Below the pieces are notes generated by a model. The model did no database searches. It was not told the origin of the DNA and saw only the letters and a program-made list of their open reading frames with translations. This document shows positions 14,780 through 22,192 of a DNA stretch of 24,574 nt, one piece after another. Every line of letters starts with the position of its first letter. The stretch's first letter is position 1. The position numbers and the translations under genes are program-made. This stretch comes from Planctomycetota bacterium. GTDB taxonomy: Bacteria; Planctomycetota; Planctomycetia; Pirellulales; Thermoguttaceae. The DNA lies in the NCBI GenBank assembly GCA_021784975.1, contig JAJYGU010000321.1, positions 1-24,574 of the forward strand. Reading direction: 5' to 3'.

Positions 14780-14826
14780 AAGACGGGGTGGTGAAAAGTC
14801 GGTGGGATGGTGGGCGTCCTTCGTAA

Positions 14827-14875
14827 CCAGGGCGATGCCCTTCGCTGGGTGAACCGACGCCCCTTCGGGGCACGC
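14827..14875 (-). repeat. REP-type hairpin unit B, inverted and diverged
   Basis: This unit matches the reverse complement of units A and C with several changes. It keeps CCAGGGC...TTCGCTGGG and swaps the second hairpin to GCCCC-TTC-GGGGC. Together with unit C it makes a head-to-head REP pair downstream of the transposase. Confidence 0.7.
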
Positions 14876-14935
14876 ACTTCGGGACAAACCAAAGCCACGA
14901 GGCCAGCCGAATCCACGTTGAAGGCCAGACGAGAT

Positions 14936-14982
14936 GCGGGCCGAAGGCCCAGCCGTTCTCCCAGCGAAGGGCAACGCCCTGG
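14936..14982 (+). repeat. REP-type hairpin unit C
   Basis: Identical over 47 bases to unit A at 14158-14204. It ends 8 bases before the stop of the convergent minus-strand gene, where it could also act as an RNA 3'-end hairpin. Confidence 0.85.
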
Positions 14983-14990
14983 TAATCGCC

Positions 14991-15716
14991 TCAGTTGATG
15001 GTCTGCAAGGCGACGCGGATGTCTTTCAGATGCGTGGTCTCGCCGGCCCGGACCGTCACGTCGGGGCGCATGGAGATGCGGCGAATCCAGCGGTTCTCCC
15101 CGCGCGGCAGCCACATCAGCTTGTACGCCCCCGGGGCCACGCTGATGAACTGGTAGGTCCCCTGGGCGTCGGTCATGGCATCGAGAATCTTACGCTCGGG
15201 ATCGAATGCGTAGGCCCCGTCCTGCTGACGCATGGGGACGATGAGCACTCGGCAATTGACCAGCGGGCGTCCTCGGTTGAACAGCCGCCCGCTGACCGCG
15301 CCGGCGGCCATGACCATTTGGAAGATGGAAGCCCGCGAATCTGCCGGACCGGCGGCCGGCATGCCTGGAGACGGGCCGGCCGGCGGGCCTGAGGGAGCGC
15401 AACCGGCCGGCGGAAACTGAAGCCTCGATGGAGCTGGGGGGGCGAACGTGGCCTGCAGCGATTGGTTGCCGATCGACCCGACCGCGGGATTTGCCGGCCA
15501 CTCCGGGGGGACCAGGTTGGACGATAGCCAATCGCCGTGGTCTGCAAAAGCTGGCTGATCCCCCTGCCGCGGAGAAGAGCCGTTAGCTGGCTGCCCAGTC
15601 GGCGAGGCAGTCGGCAGCGCCGGTGGGTTGAAATCCTGGGCGAGAATGCCCGCCGGCATGGCTGCCGGCCACGCCAAAGCGAGCAGAATCGTAGCGAGCC
15701 ACCCGCGATAACCCAT
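14991..15716 (-). CDS. Secreted protein with carboxypeptidase regulatory-like domain
   Basis: The 241-residue exported protein has a signal peptide (GWLATILLALAWPAAMPAG, about residues 5-23). A long low-complexity Pro/Ser/Gly/Ala-rich region follows (about 28-130). The C-terminal beta-sandwich (about 140-241) shows AVSGRLFNRGRPL, DAQGTYQFISVAPGAYKL and a final VTVRAGETTHL, which fit a carboxypeptidase regulatory-like domain. Start ATG 15716 is preferred over the longer frame because GGAAGGGAG lies just upstream and the signal peptide begins there. It sits 50 bases after the Cyc2-like gene on the same strand, so it may be co-transcribed and act at the cell surface. A similar domain ends the cupredoxin at 2072-2710. 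Confidence 0.75.
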   Translation of the reverse strand: MGYRGWLATILLALAWPAAMPAGILAQDFNPPALPTASPTGQPANGSSPRQGDQPAFADHGDWLSSNLVPPEWPANPAVGSIGNQSLQATFAPPAPSRLQFPPAGCAPSGPPAGPSPGMPAAGPADSRASIFQMVMAAGAVSGRLFNRGRPLVNCRVLIVPMRQQDGAYAFDPERKILDAMTDAQGTYQFISVAPGAYKLMWLPRGENRWIRRISMRPDVTVRAGETTHLKDIRVALQTIN

Positions 15717-15766
15717 CTCGGACTCCCTTCCGATCTGGTAACTTGCTTCCTTTCTTGTCGGCTGAA

Positions 15767-17320
15767 TCAGTAGGCAAACATGAGGGTGGTAATCCATTGG
15801 TCAGTCGCTTCCGGGTAGCCGCTGGCCACGGGCACGTTGCGGGCGTCGATGTACACCTCGCTGGACAAGTGCAGGTTCTGGCGAATGGCCAGGACCACGC
15901 CGGGCACCACCCGCGCCTCTTCCCCGCCGGAGATTAGGGTTCCATCAGACGCCACCGTATAGTCCGCCAGGCCGTTATTAAAGATCTTCACTTGCTCATA
16001 CCGCAAAAAGCCCAGGATCCAGGGTTTGAACTGGTAGTCGGCTTGGACGAAGAAGCCCATGTGCTGGGTGGGACCGGCGGGGGTGATCTCGTCTTGTAGG
16101 AAGCCGGGGAACGGATCGTTGCCCATGTAGATCAGCCCATAGATGTCGAGGTTGGAATACTGGAAACGACCGTCGAGGCCAATGCGTTCAAAATAGTCGT
16201 TCTTGAAGGTGGCCGTGTTGTTGGGGTCGTAGGCGATGCCGGTGGCGTTTATGTAGGGAAGGTTGGCAATGTTCGACTTGCCGAACCAGCCGAATACGCC
16301 CGTCTCCAGGCCCCAGGTCCGCCAGAAATCCAGGCCCGGCGTGTTGTAGACCGCCGGGTCGTTGGGAGCGCCTTGGGCCGCGCCGCCGACCTGCTCGGGG
16401 GTGCCGATGACTCCGTCCATCGGATAGCCGTACCATTTATGGGCTATTCGGAAGTAAATATCCTTAAAGGTGTTGTCGTCATCGGGCAGAAAGACCGCGC
16501 TTCCGCCGTTGGCGACGCCGACCCAATAGGACCAATATTGGTCGATGACGCCGTTCAACTCAATCCCCGGCTGCTCGGCGAACAGGGCAAATCCGGTCTG
16601 GCCCAGTTCGAAGGTGTTGGTGGGCATGGCCGGGAATTGCAGCAGCGGGAACGACTCCTCCGAGATGACGTGGGGGACGACCCCCGGATCGATCTTGCCG
16701 ATCTTCAGGTTCATTGCGTGCGGGGGCAGGACCGCCCAGCGGCTGCCCAGGTGGGTGCCGTCTTCATCCTCGTCTTGCGACCAGGAGAACAGGTTGTCGA
16801 ATTGCACGAAGACCCGCCCCACTCCCACGCTTCCATCCGGTGAGAATCCGATGTTCCACAGGGAGCTGATGTCGCGGCCGAAGCCGGCGGAGCCAATCAA
16901 TTCGATATCGCTGGGAAAGGCGAAATCCCAGTTCGTCTGCTGCCCCTTCGGCCGCAGGTTGACGATGTTCTGCTCCTGGGCGAACAGCGAGATGGCCGGG
17001 ATGCTCGGCAGGTTGGACGGCCAGATCGAGTTGGGAAACATGTCCCGGTAGGAATCGACGCCCAACTTGATGGGTTCCTCTTTCACCAGCACGTCCTCGT
17101 TGGTGGGGAATTGGTAGCCGTTGCGGCGAAAGGCTTCGCCTACGTCATTGAGCTTGGGGTACATGCTGTGGCAAGTGATGCAGCCGGTCTGGTACTTGCG
17201 TGCAAACACGGGAATCGCCCGCGCCGGCTCGGCCAGGACCACCATCAACAGACCGGCGCCCAAGAGGCCCCAGCCAATCGCCACGATTCGACTCCGGCAG
17301 ATGCAGCGGTTGGTGAACAT
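15767..17320 (-). CDS. Cyc2-like fused monoheme cytochrome c / outer-membrane porin
   Basis: The 517-residue protein has a signal peptide ending after Ala35 (EPARA), then IPVFARKYQTGCITCHSMYP with haem ligands Cys47, Cys50 and His51. The run PKLNDVGEAFRRNGYQF follows. This order (P-x-FAR, CxxCH, P-x-L, G-x-x-F, NGY) is the hallmark of Cyc2-type fused cytochrome porins, some of which oxidise Fe(II) at the outer surface. The rest (about 80-517) is rich in alternating aromatic strands and Gly/Asn turns, and ends in an aromatic residue (LMFAY), as outer-membrane barrels do. Related uncharacterised proteins also exist in non-iron-oxidisers, so the substrate is not proven. Confidence 0.75.
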   Translation of the reverse strand: MFTNRCICRSRIVAIGWGLLGAGLLMVVLAEPARAIPVFARKYQTGCITCHSMYPKLNDVGEAFRRNGYQFPTNEDVLVKEEPIKLGVDSYRDMFPNSIWPSNLPSIPAISLFAQEQNIVNLRPKGQQTNWDFAFPSDIELIGSAGFGRDISSLWNIGFSPDGSVGVGRVFVQFDNLFSWSQDEDEDGTHLGSRWAVLPPHAMNLKIGKIDPGVVPHVISEESFPLLQFPAMPTNTFELGQTGFALFAEQPGIELNGVIDQYWSYWVGVANGGSAVFLPDDDNTFKDIYFRIAHKWYGYPMDGVIGTPEQVGGAAQGAPNDPAVYNTPGLDFWRTWGLETGVFGWFGKSNIANLPYINATGIAYDPNNTATFKNDYFERIGLDGRFQYSNLDIYGLIYMGNDPFPGFLQDEITPAGPTQHMGFFVQADYQFKPWILGFLRYEQVKIFNNGLADYTVASDGTLISGGEEARVVPGVVLAIRQNLHLSSEVYIDARNVPVASGYPEATDQWITTLMFAY

Positions 17321-17356
17321 GTTTTTCTCACTCCCTGGTGGAACAGAAACCTCTAG

Positions 17357-17437
17357 GGGGACAGTCCCATTTTCGCGGCGAGTACGGCGGTTGAGGAAGA
17401 ACAGGTCCTGCCCGCCGCGAAACTCGGGACAGTCTCC
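17357..17437. repeat. Palindromic element, copy 3 (GGGGAC...arms)
   Basis: The arms 17357-17380 and 17413-17437 are imperfect inverted repeats around a 32-base loop. The left arm is identical over 24 bases to the reverse complement of the right arm of copy 2. It lies between the minus-strand Cys-rich gene and the Cyc2-like gene and could end or attenuate transcription between them. Confidence 0.85.
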
Positions 17438-17448
17438 TGGGAAAGGGT

Positions 17449-18126
17449 CTAGGGATCGTTTCGATGTTGGCAGTGCTTGCAGCCCTTGCAGCCCGGTCCG
17501 CAGCAGGACTCGGCGACATAACGCGTGACCGGAACGTCAGCTTTCTCGCAGCGCGGCTGCTTCACGCAGACCTCTTGCTTCACCTGACGGTAGACCGTGT
17601 AGGGAACCATGACGTACGACCAATAATGGACGCGGATGGTGGTCTTGCCCGGCTCGCTCTTGCAGGTCTGGCAGGTCAGCTTTTCGACCTGGGGTTGGCA
17701 GGTCTTGCAGTGGAGCTCGCAGCCGCCGCCCAGATCGGTCTTGTCCCAATGTTCGACCTGGTGCACGTGCTCCACTTTCTTGGGTTCACATTCGGTCTTG
17801 CAATAGTCGGCGGGGACGTCTTTCTCTACCCACATCCACCGCCACTGGTACTTCACTTCGGGGACGGCCATGCTTTGGCAGTGAATGCTGGTCTTGTAGA
17901 CCCTTTTCTCGCCCTTGACACAATCGTTGCACGGGGCCCGCTCAACGCAGGCCTCGTGGCCGCACTGCTTGCAACTTTTCGGGCAGTGCTCGTCGAGCTT
18001 GGTCCCCTGGAACCACTTGGTGATGTTGAGGCAACCCCAGTCGCCTGCCCAAACCGTTTGTGCGGGCAGGATCAGTGGCAGCCCAGCGACCAGCAGATAC
18101 ACCCATGGGAGGATTGACTTACGCAT
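17449..18126 (-). CDS. Cys-rich secreted protein of planctomycete type, unknown function
   Basis: The 225-residue protein has a signal peptide (about residues 3-26, ending QTVWAGD). The mature part contains over 25 cysteines in CxxC, CxxxC and paired forms, including CPKSCKQCGHEAC, CKTC, CQTC and the ending CCGPGCKGCKHC. The tyrosine/valine-rich run (VMVPYTVYRQVKQEVCV) is like that seen in abundant secreted planctomycete proteins rich in disulfides. No CxxCH is present, so it is not a cytochrome. AAGGAG eight bases upstream fixes ATG 18126; the longer open frame has no such site. It could be a disulfide-linked wall protein or a metal-binding protein. Confidence 0.75.
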   Translation of the reverse strand: MRKSILPWVYLLVAGLPLILPAQTVWAGDWGCLNITKWFQGTKLDEHCPKSCKQCGHEACVERAPCNDCVKGEKRVYKTSIHCQSMAVPEVKYQWRWMWVEKDVPADYCKTECEPKKVEHVHQVEHWDKTDLGGGCELHCKTCQPQVEKLTCQTCKSEPGKTTIRVHYWSYVMVPYTVYRQVKQEVCVKQPRCEKADVPVTRYVAESCCGPGCKGCKHCQHRNDP

Positions 18127-18494
18127 TCGATTAGCTCCTTGCCTTCGGGAGACTCGCCCGTGTCGGCAGACCTGCTGCCGCCCACCGCCCGTTCTCGCCA
18201 TGCGCTGTTGATGCTGACATCGCTCTAGCACCAATGTGCGAAAAATGCCCGACGTACTCACCGTAGGGAAAGATCGGGCCGCATCCGATATAGGATTTAG
18301 TCCGCTGGCCGGAGCTCTGACATTTGGATTAACCGGCATATTTTGACAGCTTCCGGGGATACCCGCATGTTAAGGGGAACCGCATGCCACCGCAGATGGA
18401 CAGATCGGATTCTTGCCCGAATCGCTGGATTTTTTGAGAGGATTGTGAGAAAATCTTTCTAGGCAAGGGCTTTCAATCGGGATTGAGGTGGATT
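18127..18494. other. Divergent intergenic region
   Basis: These 368 bases separate a minus-strand gene from the plus-strand pseudopilin gene and must hold promoters for both. It is more AT-rich than the surroundings. TTGACA at 18343-18348 could be a plus-strand -35, but no convincing -10 lies at 16-18 bases. I see no RNA gene or repeat. Confidence 0.4.
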
Positions 18495-19793
18495 ATGGTC
18501 GGCCAAGTGGAGCGCTGGTGCGCGGTCAAACGGGCGGGCAGTCGGCCCGCGAGTGGTTTTACCCTGGTGGAACTGTTGGTGGTGATTGCGATCATCGCCA
18601 CGTTGGTCGGCCTGTTGATGCCGGCGGTGCAGGCGGCCCGCGAGGCGGCGCGGCGAAACACCTGCATCAACAATCAGAAGCAACTCACATTGGCGCTGAT
18701 CAACTACGAATCAGCCCATCACTACTTCCCGGGTTACGTCAATCCGATGGGGCCGGATGTTTTTACCACCCAACCTACCCCGATCGCTCGCGCCGCGAGT
18801 CCCACCGCTCTGGCTACGCCTGTAAGCTGGGTGGTTATGATCCTGCCTTTGTTGGAGCGGAACGACCTCTACAACAATTGGGAAAGCCTAACGGCTGGCG
18901 GCGCCGGCATTGGTCCGAGCAAAACGAGTCCCCCGGCAGCGCAGACCCTATCCTTTGGCAACTATGTCCTGAGTCTCGGCGTTCTACAATGTCCCAGCGA
19001 CCCGCCTGATGCGGGTGGCCCGGCGCTGTCGTATGTCGTCAATCGCGGGCGTAACGGTGTGGACAACGATCTCCGCTTGGGCGTGTGCTTCAACCTGTAC
19101 ACCAACCGGCAGGGCCTCGCGGCTACCGGGGACACCAACGTCCCGGCAAAAATGAGCGCGGATTACATTAGCGCCCATGACGGGACGACCAACACCCTCT
19201 TGCTGTCGGAGTCGTTGCAGACGCCGACTGCCTACCAAGGTCTTACCAACCCCGCCCAGAGCGCCCCAGCGCGCCCGCCGTATTTGTGGATGGAGGAATA
19301 CGTCACGCAGGGATTGGGAATGGTGTCGCCCCAGGTGACTTCGCTGGACAGCACGCTTGGCACCCCGACCCTCTACCACTATCGCCCGTATCCGAAGTGG
19401 AACAGTCCTTGCCCGGATGACTATGGCACCGCTGACCTTGGAGGGAATGCTGCGCACAGCGAGTTGGACTTGGCCTTCGAGTGGGGTTCGCTTAACATAA
19501 CTGGAATTTCCAATGTGAATGGCCAGATCAATTCTCGTCACGGCGGGATCTTTGTCTCGGCCTTCTGTGACGGGCACGTGAGCCCAATTAGGGAAGGCAT
19601 CAGCTTGGACGTGTTCAAGCAACTCATGACACCCAACGGGGCGGCGCTACTTAACGCCGCAGGCCAATCGTCTTACTCTGAGACTTATTCGAACAGCACT
19701 ACCACCAGCCCCACCAGCATTCCCCCGTATGGCGCGTATACCCCGGTGCTGGCCGACGGGCCAGTCAATACCCTCGACGAGTCGAGCTTATAA
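18495..19793 (+). CDS. DUF1559 type II secretion/pilin-like protein
   Basis: The 432-residue protein has a short positive leader, then SGFTLVELLVVIAIIATLVG, the class III prepilin signal cut before Phe with Glu at +5. PAVQAAREAARRNTC follows, as in the large DUF1559 family of planctomycetes. The C-terminus carries the family signature HGGIFVSAFCDGHVSPI. The product is probably processed by a prepilin peptidase and built into a pseudopilus or the cell surface. GAGGTGG at 18485-18491 supports ATG 18495 over TTG 18483. The gene stands alone, with a hairpin and a strong terminator downstream, so it forms a single-gene unit. Confidence 0.93.
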   Translation: MVGQVERWCAVKRAGSRPASGFTLVELLVVIAIIATLVGLLMPAVQAAREAARRNTCINNQKQLTLALINYESAHHYFPGYVNPMGPDVFTTQPTPIARAASPTALATPVSWVVMILPLLERNDLYNNWESLTAGGAGIGPSKTSPPAAQTLSFGNYVLSLGVLQCPSDPPDAGGPALSYVVNRGRNGVDNDLRLGVCFNLYTNRQGLAATGDTNVPAKMSADYISAHDGTTNTLLLSESLQTPTAYQGLTNPAQSAPARPPYLWMEEYVTQGLGMVSPQVTSLDSTLGTPTLYHYRPYPKWNSPCPDDYGTADLGGNAAHSELDLAFEWGSLNITGISNVNGQINSRHGGIFVSAFCDGHVSPIREGISLDVFKQLMTPNGAALLNAAGQSSYSETYSNSTTTSPTSIPPYGAYTPVLADGPVNTLDESSL

Positions 19794-19798
19794 TGATT

Positions 19799-19822
19799 CG
19801 TCAGGCACGGTGTGGCCTGACG
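19799..19822 (+). terminator. Hairpin just after the DUF1559 gene
   Basis: CGTCAGGC (19799-19806) pairs with GCCTGACG (19815-19822). No T run follows, so it more likely protects the transcript end than stops transcription alone. Confidence 0.4.
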
Positions 19823-19860
19823 TGCCTGCGTGCGTAGCGTCCCGAACCTTGCGAATTGAG

Positions 19861-19897
19861 ACGCCCCCGGTTGCCCACACAGCCGGGGGCGTTTTCT
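19861..19897 (+). terminator. Rho-independent terminator of the DUF1559 gene
   Basis: ACGCCCCCGG (19861-19870) pairs with CCGGGGGCGT (19883-19892), a perfect 10-bp stem with a 12-base loop, followed by TTTCT. This is the clearest intrinsic terminator in the window. Confidence 0.85.
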
Positions 19898-20175
19898 AGA
19901 TCAATCCGCCTTCATTCGCGTCGATTCGCGGCTTCCGGTTAATCGTCGTACGGTTGCACCTGCGCGTAATTCATCATCCGGCCCTGGAGCCAACTGAAGC
20001 GGGGCTAAATTTGGCGGCCACGCTTCCCTGGGCCTCGCTGACCGTCCCGCCGCGCAGGCCGTCGGCGAAGTCGCCGTTAGCCCTGCTCACAAATCCGAAA
20101 TCCGAGAGCGCAAGACGGATAACGACCGGGATTACCAATCCCTAATCCCTGCGGCTCTCGCGAATACTCCGGCTA
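19898..20175. other. Intergenic stretch upstream of the TetR gene
   Basis: I see no convincing gene here. Two AATCCCT heptamers stand in tandem at 20137-20150 and recur in the spacer at 22217-22244. A short open frame (19954-20145) lacks a ribosome site and family features and is treated as chance. Confidence 0.5.
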
Positions 20176-20210
20176 TTGCACCCGCCCCGCTTGTGAATGT
20201 ATAATCACAA
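20176..20210 (+). promoter_or_regulatory. Promoter with overlapping palindromic operator for the TetR/efflux operon
   Basis: TTGCAC (20176-20181), 18 bases, then TATAAT (20200-20205) make a good sigma70-type promoter. Over the -10 box lies TTGTGA-N8-TCACAA (20191-20210), an inverted repeat of the size bound by TetR dimers, so autorepression is likely. The N8 spacing does not fit the N6 of CRP sites. Confidence 0.65.
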
Positions 20211-20222
20211 TAGAGGTGCAGC

Positions 20223-20840
20223 CTGGCCGAGAAAAAACTCAACACCGAAGTTCGCCGTCGGCAGATCGCCGAGGCCGCCTTGAGCCTGGTGGCCAACCAG
20301 GGGCTCCGCCGCTTGAGCGTGGCCGCCCTGGCCCGCCGAGTCGGGCTGGTCCCCTCGGGCATCTATCGGCACTTCCGCAGCAAGGAAGAGATCCTGACGG
20401 CGGTGCTCGACCGCATCCAGGAGCGGTTGTTGGCCAACGTTCAAGCCGCCCGCGAGGAGCACGACGATCCGCTGGACTGCCTGCGGGACGTCCTGATGCG
20501 GCACGTGCGTTTCATCCGCGAAGGCCGGGCAATTCCCCGGCTGATCTTCTCCGACGACGTCCATGCCGGGCGGCCCGATCGCCGGCAACGGGTGTTGGCG
20601 GTACTCCGCCGCTACACCGACGAGCTGGACGCCTTGGTTCGCGTCGGACAGCGACAGGGACGCATCCGCAAGGAGCTGGACGTGCAGACGGTGGTCATGG
20701 CGTTTTTGGGCATGGTCGTGCCGGCCGGAATCCTCTGGCACCTGACCGAAGGGGGCTTTGATGTCACCCGGCACGCCCAACGCGCCTGGAAGATGTTTTG
20801 TGCGGCCGTGGCCGAGCCGCAAGAGAGCATTACCCCATGA
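20223..20840 (+). CDS. TetR-family transcriptional regulator (CecR-like context)
   Basis: The 205-residue regulator has an N-terminal TetR helix-turn-helix (RRRQIAEAAL, then LSVAALARRVGLVPSGIYRHFRSKEEIL) and an alpha-helical ligand domain. It probably represses the efflux operon that follows. The homologous N-terminus reads AEKKLNTEVRR, but no ATG, GTG or TTG precedes it in frame; a stop occurs at 20211. The likely start is CTG 20223, four bases after AGAGGTG. TTG 20280 would remove the first helix. Alternatively GTG 20216 would work if the A6 run at 20232-20237 were one base shorter. The ATGA overlap at 20837 may start a small frame of 61 codons that I do not call. Confidence 0.85.
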   Translation: MAEKKLNTEVRRRQIAEAALSLVANQGLRRLSVAALARRVGLVPSGIYRHFRSKEEILTAVLDRIQERLLANVQAAREEHDDPLDCLRDVLMRHVRFIREGRAIPRLIFSDDVHAGRPDRRQRVLAVLRRYTDELDALVRVGQRQGRIRKELDVQTVVMAFLGMVVPAGILWHLTEGGFDVTRHAQRAWKMFCAAVAEPQESITP

Positions 20841-21013
20841 GTGATCCTTCACGGGCCGCGAACAAGCCTGTCATCCTGACGGGCACCGTGCGCAGCATGG
20901 GCGGCGAAGGATCTACGCGGTCCCTCGAGCAGGCCGGATTCCTCGCCGGCCCACGCGTTTGCGTCGGTGCCCGTCAGAAGGACAGTCGCCCCATGAACGA
21001 TTACCCGCAAGAT

Positions 21014-21029
21014 GTGAATTGACGTTCAC
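21014..21029 (+). promoter_or_regulatory. Second candidate operator before the HlyD-like gene
   Basis: GTGAA-N6-TTCAC is a perfect inverted repeat that ends 14 bases before ATG 21044. With its leading T it shares the half-site TGTGAAT with the operator at 20191-20210. It could be a second site for the same TetR protein. Confidence 0.45.
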
Positions 21030-21043
21030 CTCTGAGGTCTCGC

Positions 21044-22192
21044 ATGAGCTCGCGCATCCTAGTGCTGGCCGGCGCGGTAGTGCTGGTCTCCTCCGGTGGA
21101 GCGGCCTATTGGTTCCTGGCGGCCCGCACCGACAGCGATCCCAACCGGATCCGGGTTTCCGGCAATATCGAAGTCACCGAGGCCCAGGTGAGCTTCAAGA
21201 TTCCGGGCCGGGTGGAAAAGCGATTGGTCGACGAAGGCGAGATGGTCAAGCAGGGCGACGAGATCGCCGATCTCGACACCTCGGATTTGCGTTGCGACGT
21301 GGACCTGCGCCGCGCGGAGTTGCACGCCGCTCAGGCCGCCTTGGCCGAGTTGCTGGCCGGCTCGCGGCCCGAGGAAATCGCCGCCGCCAAGGCTACCCTG
21401 GACAAGGCCGGCCGGGGATTGGCCGACCTGGAGGCCGGTTCGCGGCCCCAAGAGATCGCCGCCGCCGAGGCAACCGCGCTTTCCACCGCCGCCGACGAAC
21501 GTCAGGCCGAGATCGATCTGCGACGGTCGAAGCAGCTCTTCCAGCGCAAGGCGATCTCCAACGAAGAGTACGACCAAGCCCAGACCACCTACCAAGTCGC
21601 GGTGCAAAAGCACCTGGAGGCCGAGGCCCGACGCAAGTTGGTGCAGGAGGGGTATCGCAAGCAGGTCATCGAACAAGCCCGCGCCGCGTTGGCACAGGCC
21701 AAGGCCCAGTACGACCTGGTGGTGGCCGGCCCGCGCAAGGAGACCATCGACCAGGCGCGGGCGAAGGTGGAACAGGCTACCGCCAACCTGAAGCTGGCGG
21801 AGACCCGGCTCGGCTACGCCACCGTCTTTTCGCCGCTGTCGGGAGTGGTCTTATCGAAGAATATCGAGCCCGGCGAATACGTGGTGGCCGGCACCCCCAT
21901 CGTTACCGTGGGCGATCTGGTCCACGTCTGGCTGCGGGCCTACCTCGAAGAGCCCGATCTGCAGCGGGTAAAGGTCGGCCAACGGGCGACGGTGACCACC
22001 GATGCGGGCAAGACCTTTGAAGGCCGCATCGGCTTCATCTCCTCCGAGGCCGAGTTTACCCCCAAAAACGTGCAAACCCAAAAGGAGCGGGTGAAGCTGG
22101 TCTATCGCATTAAGATCGATATCAAGAATCCGCCCAGCATGGACCTCAAGCCGGGCATGCCGGCCGACGCCGAAATTCAGTTGGGGGAGTAG
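21044..22192 (+). CDS. HlyD-family periplasmic adaptor (membrane fusion) protein, YbhG-like
   Basis: The 382-residue protein has an N-terminal membrane anchor (about residues 4-27). A biotinyl-lipoyl-like domain follows, with IRVSGNIEVTEAQVSFKIPGRV before the hairpin and TVFSPLSGVVLSKNIEPGEYV after it. Between them (about 85-260) is a long alpha-helical coiled-coil hairpin, including the repeated LAGSRPEEIAAA / EAGSRPQEIAAA segments. The C-terminal beta-barrel (about 290-382) is complete. Such adaptors link an inner-membrane ABC exporter to an outer-membrane channel. The gene order TetR-HlyD-ATPase-ATPase-permease matches the ybhGFSR efflux operon of enterobacteria. The start at 21044 lies in the spacer after the candidate operator. 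Confidence 0.92.
   Translation: MSSRILVLAGAVVLVSSGGAAYWFLAARTDSDPNRIRVSGNIEVTEAQVSFKIPGRVEKRLVDEGEMVKQGDEIADLDTSDLRCDVDLRRAELHAAQAALAELLAGSRPEEIAAAKATLDKAGRGLADLEAGSRPQEIAAAEATALSTAADERQAEIDLRRSKQLFQRKAISNEEYDQAQTTYQVAVQKHLEAEARRKLVQEGYRKQVIEQARAALAQAKAQYDLVVAGPRKETIDQARAKVEQATANLKLAETRLGYATVFSPLSGVVLSKNIEPGEYVVAGTPIVTVGDLVHVWLRAYLEEPDLQRVKVGQRATVTTDAGKTFEGRIGFISSEAEFTPKNVQTQKERVKLVYRIKIDIKNPPSMDLKPGMPADAEIQLGE

Noticed and set aside
15725..15735. Internal copy of an adapter-like string (CCTTCCGATCT)
   Set aside because: On the minus strand it forms part of the ribosome site of the secreted protein, and both neighbours are intact genes, so it is coincidence rather than a misjoin.
12788..17437. 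CRISPR array from repeated GGGGAC arms
   Set aside because: Copies are kilobases apart, are inverted repeats with unlike loops, and no cas genes are present.
20191..20210. CRP-like site TGTGA...TCACA
   Set aside because: The half-sites are 8 bases apart instead of 6, and the site overlaps the -10 box before a TetR gene, which fits a TetR operator better.
20837..21022. Small frame of 61 codons overlapping the tetR stop
   Set aside because: It has an ATGA overlap but no recognisable features, and its end overlaps the candidate operator. It may be vestigial; not supported enough to call.
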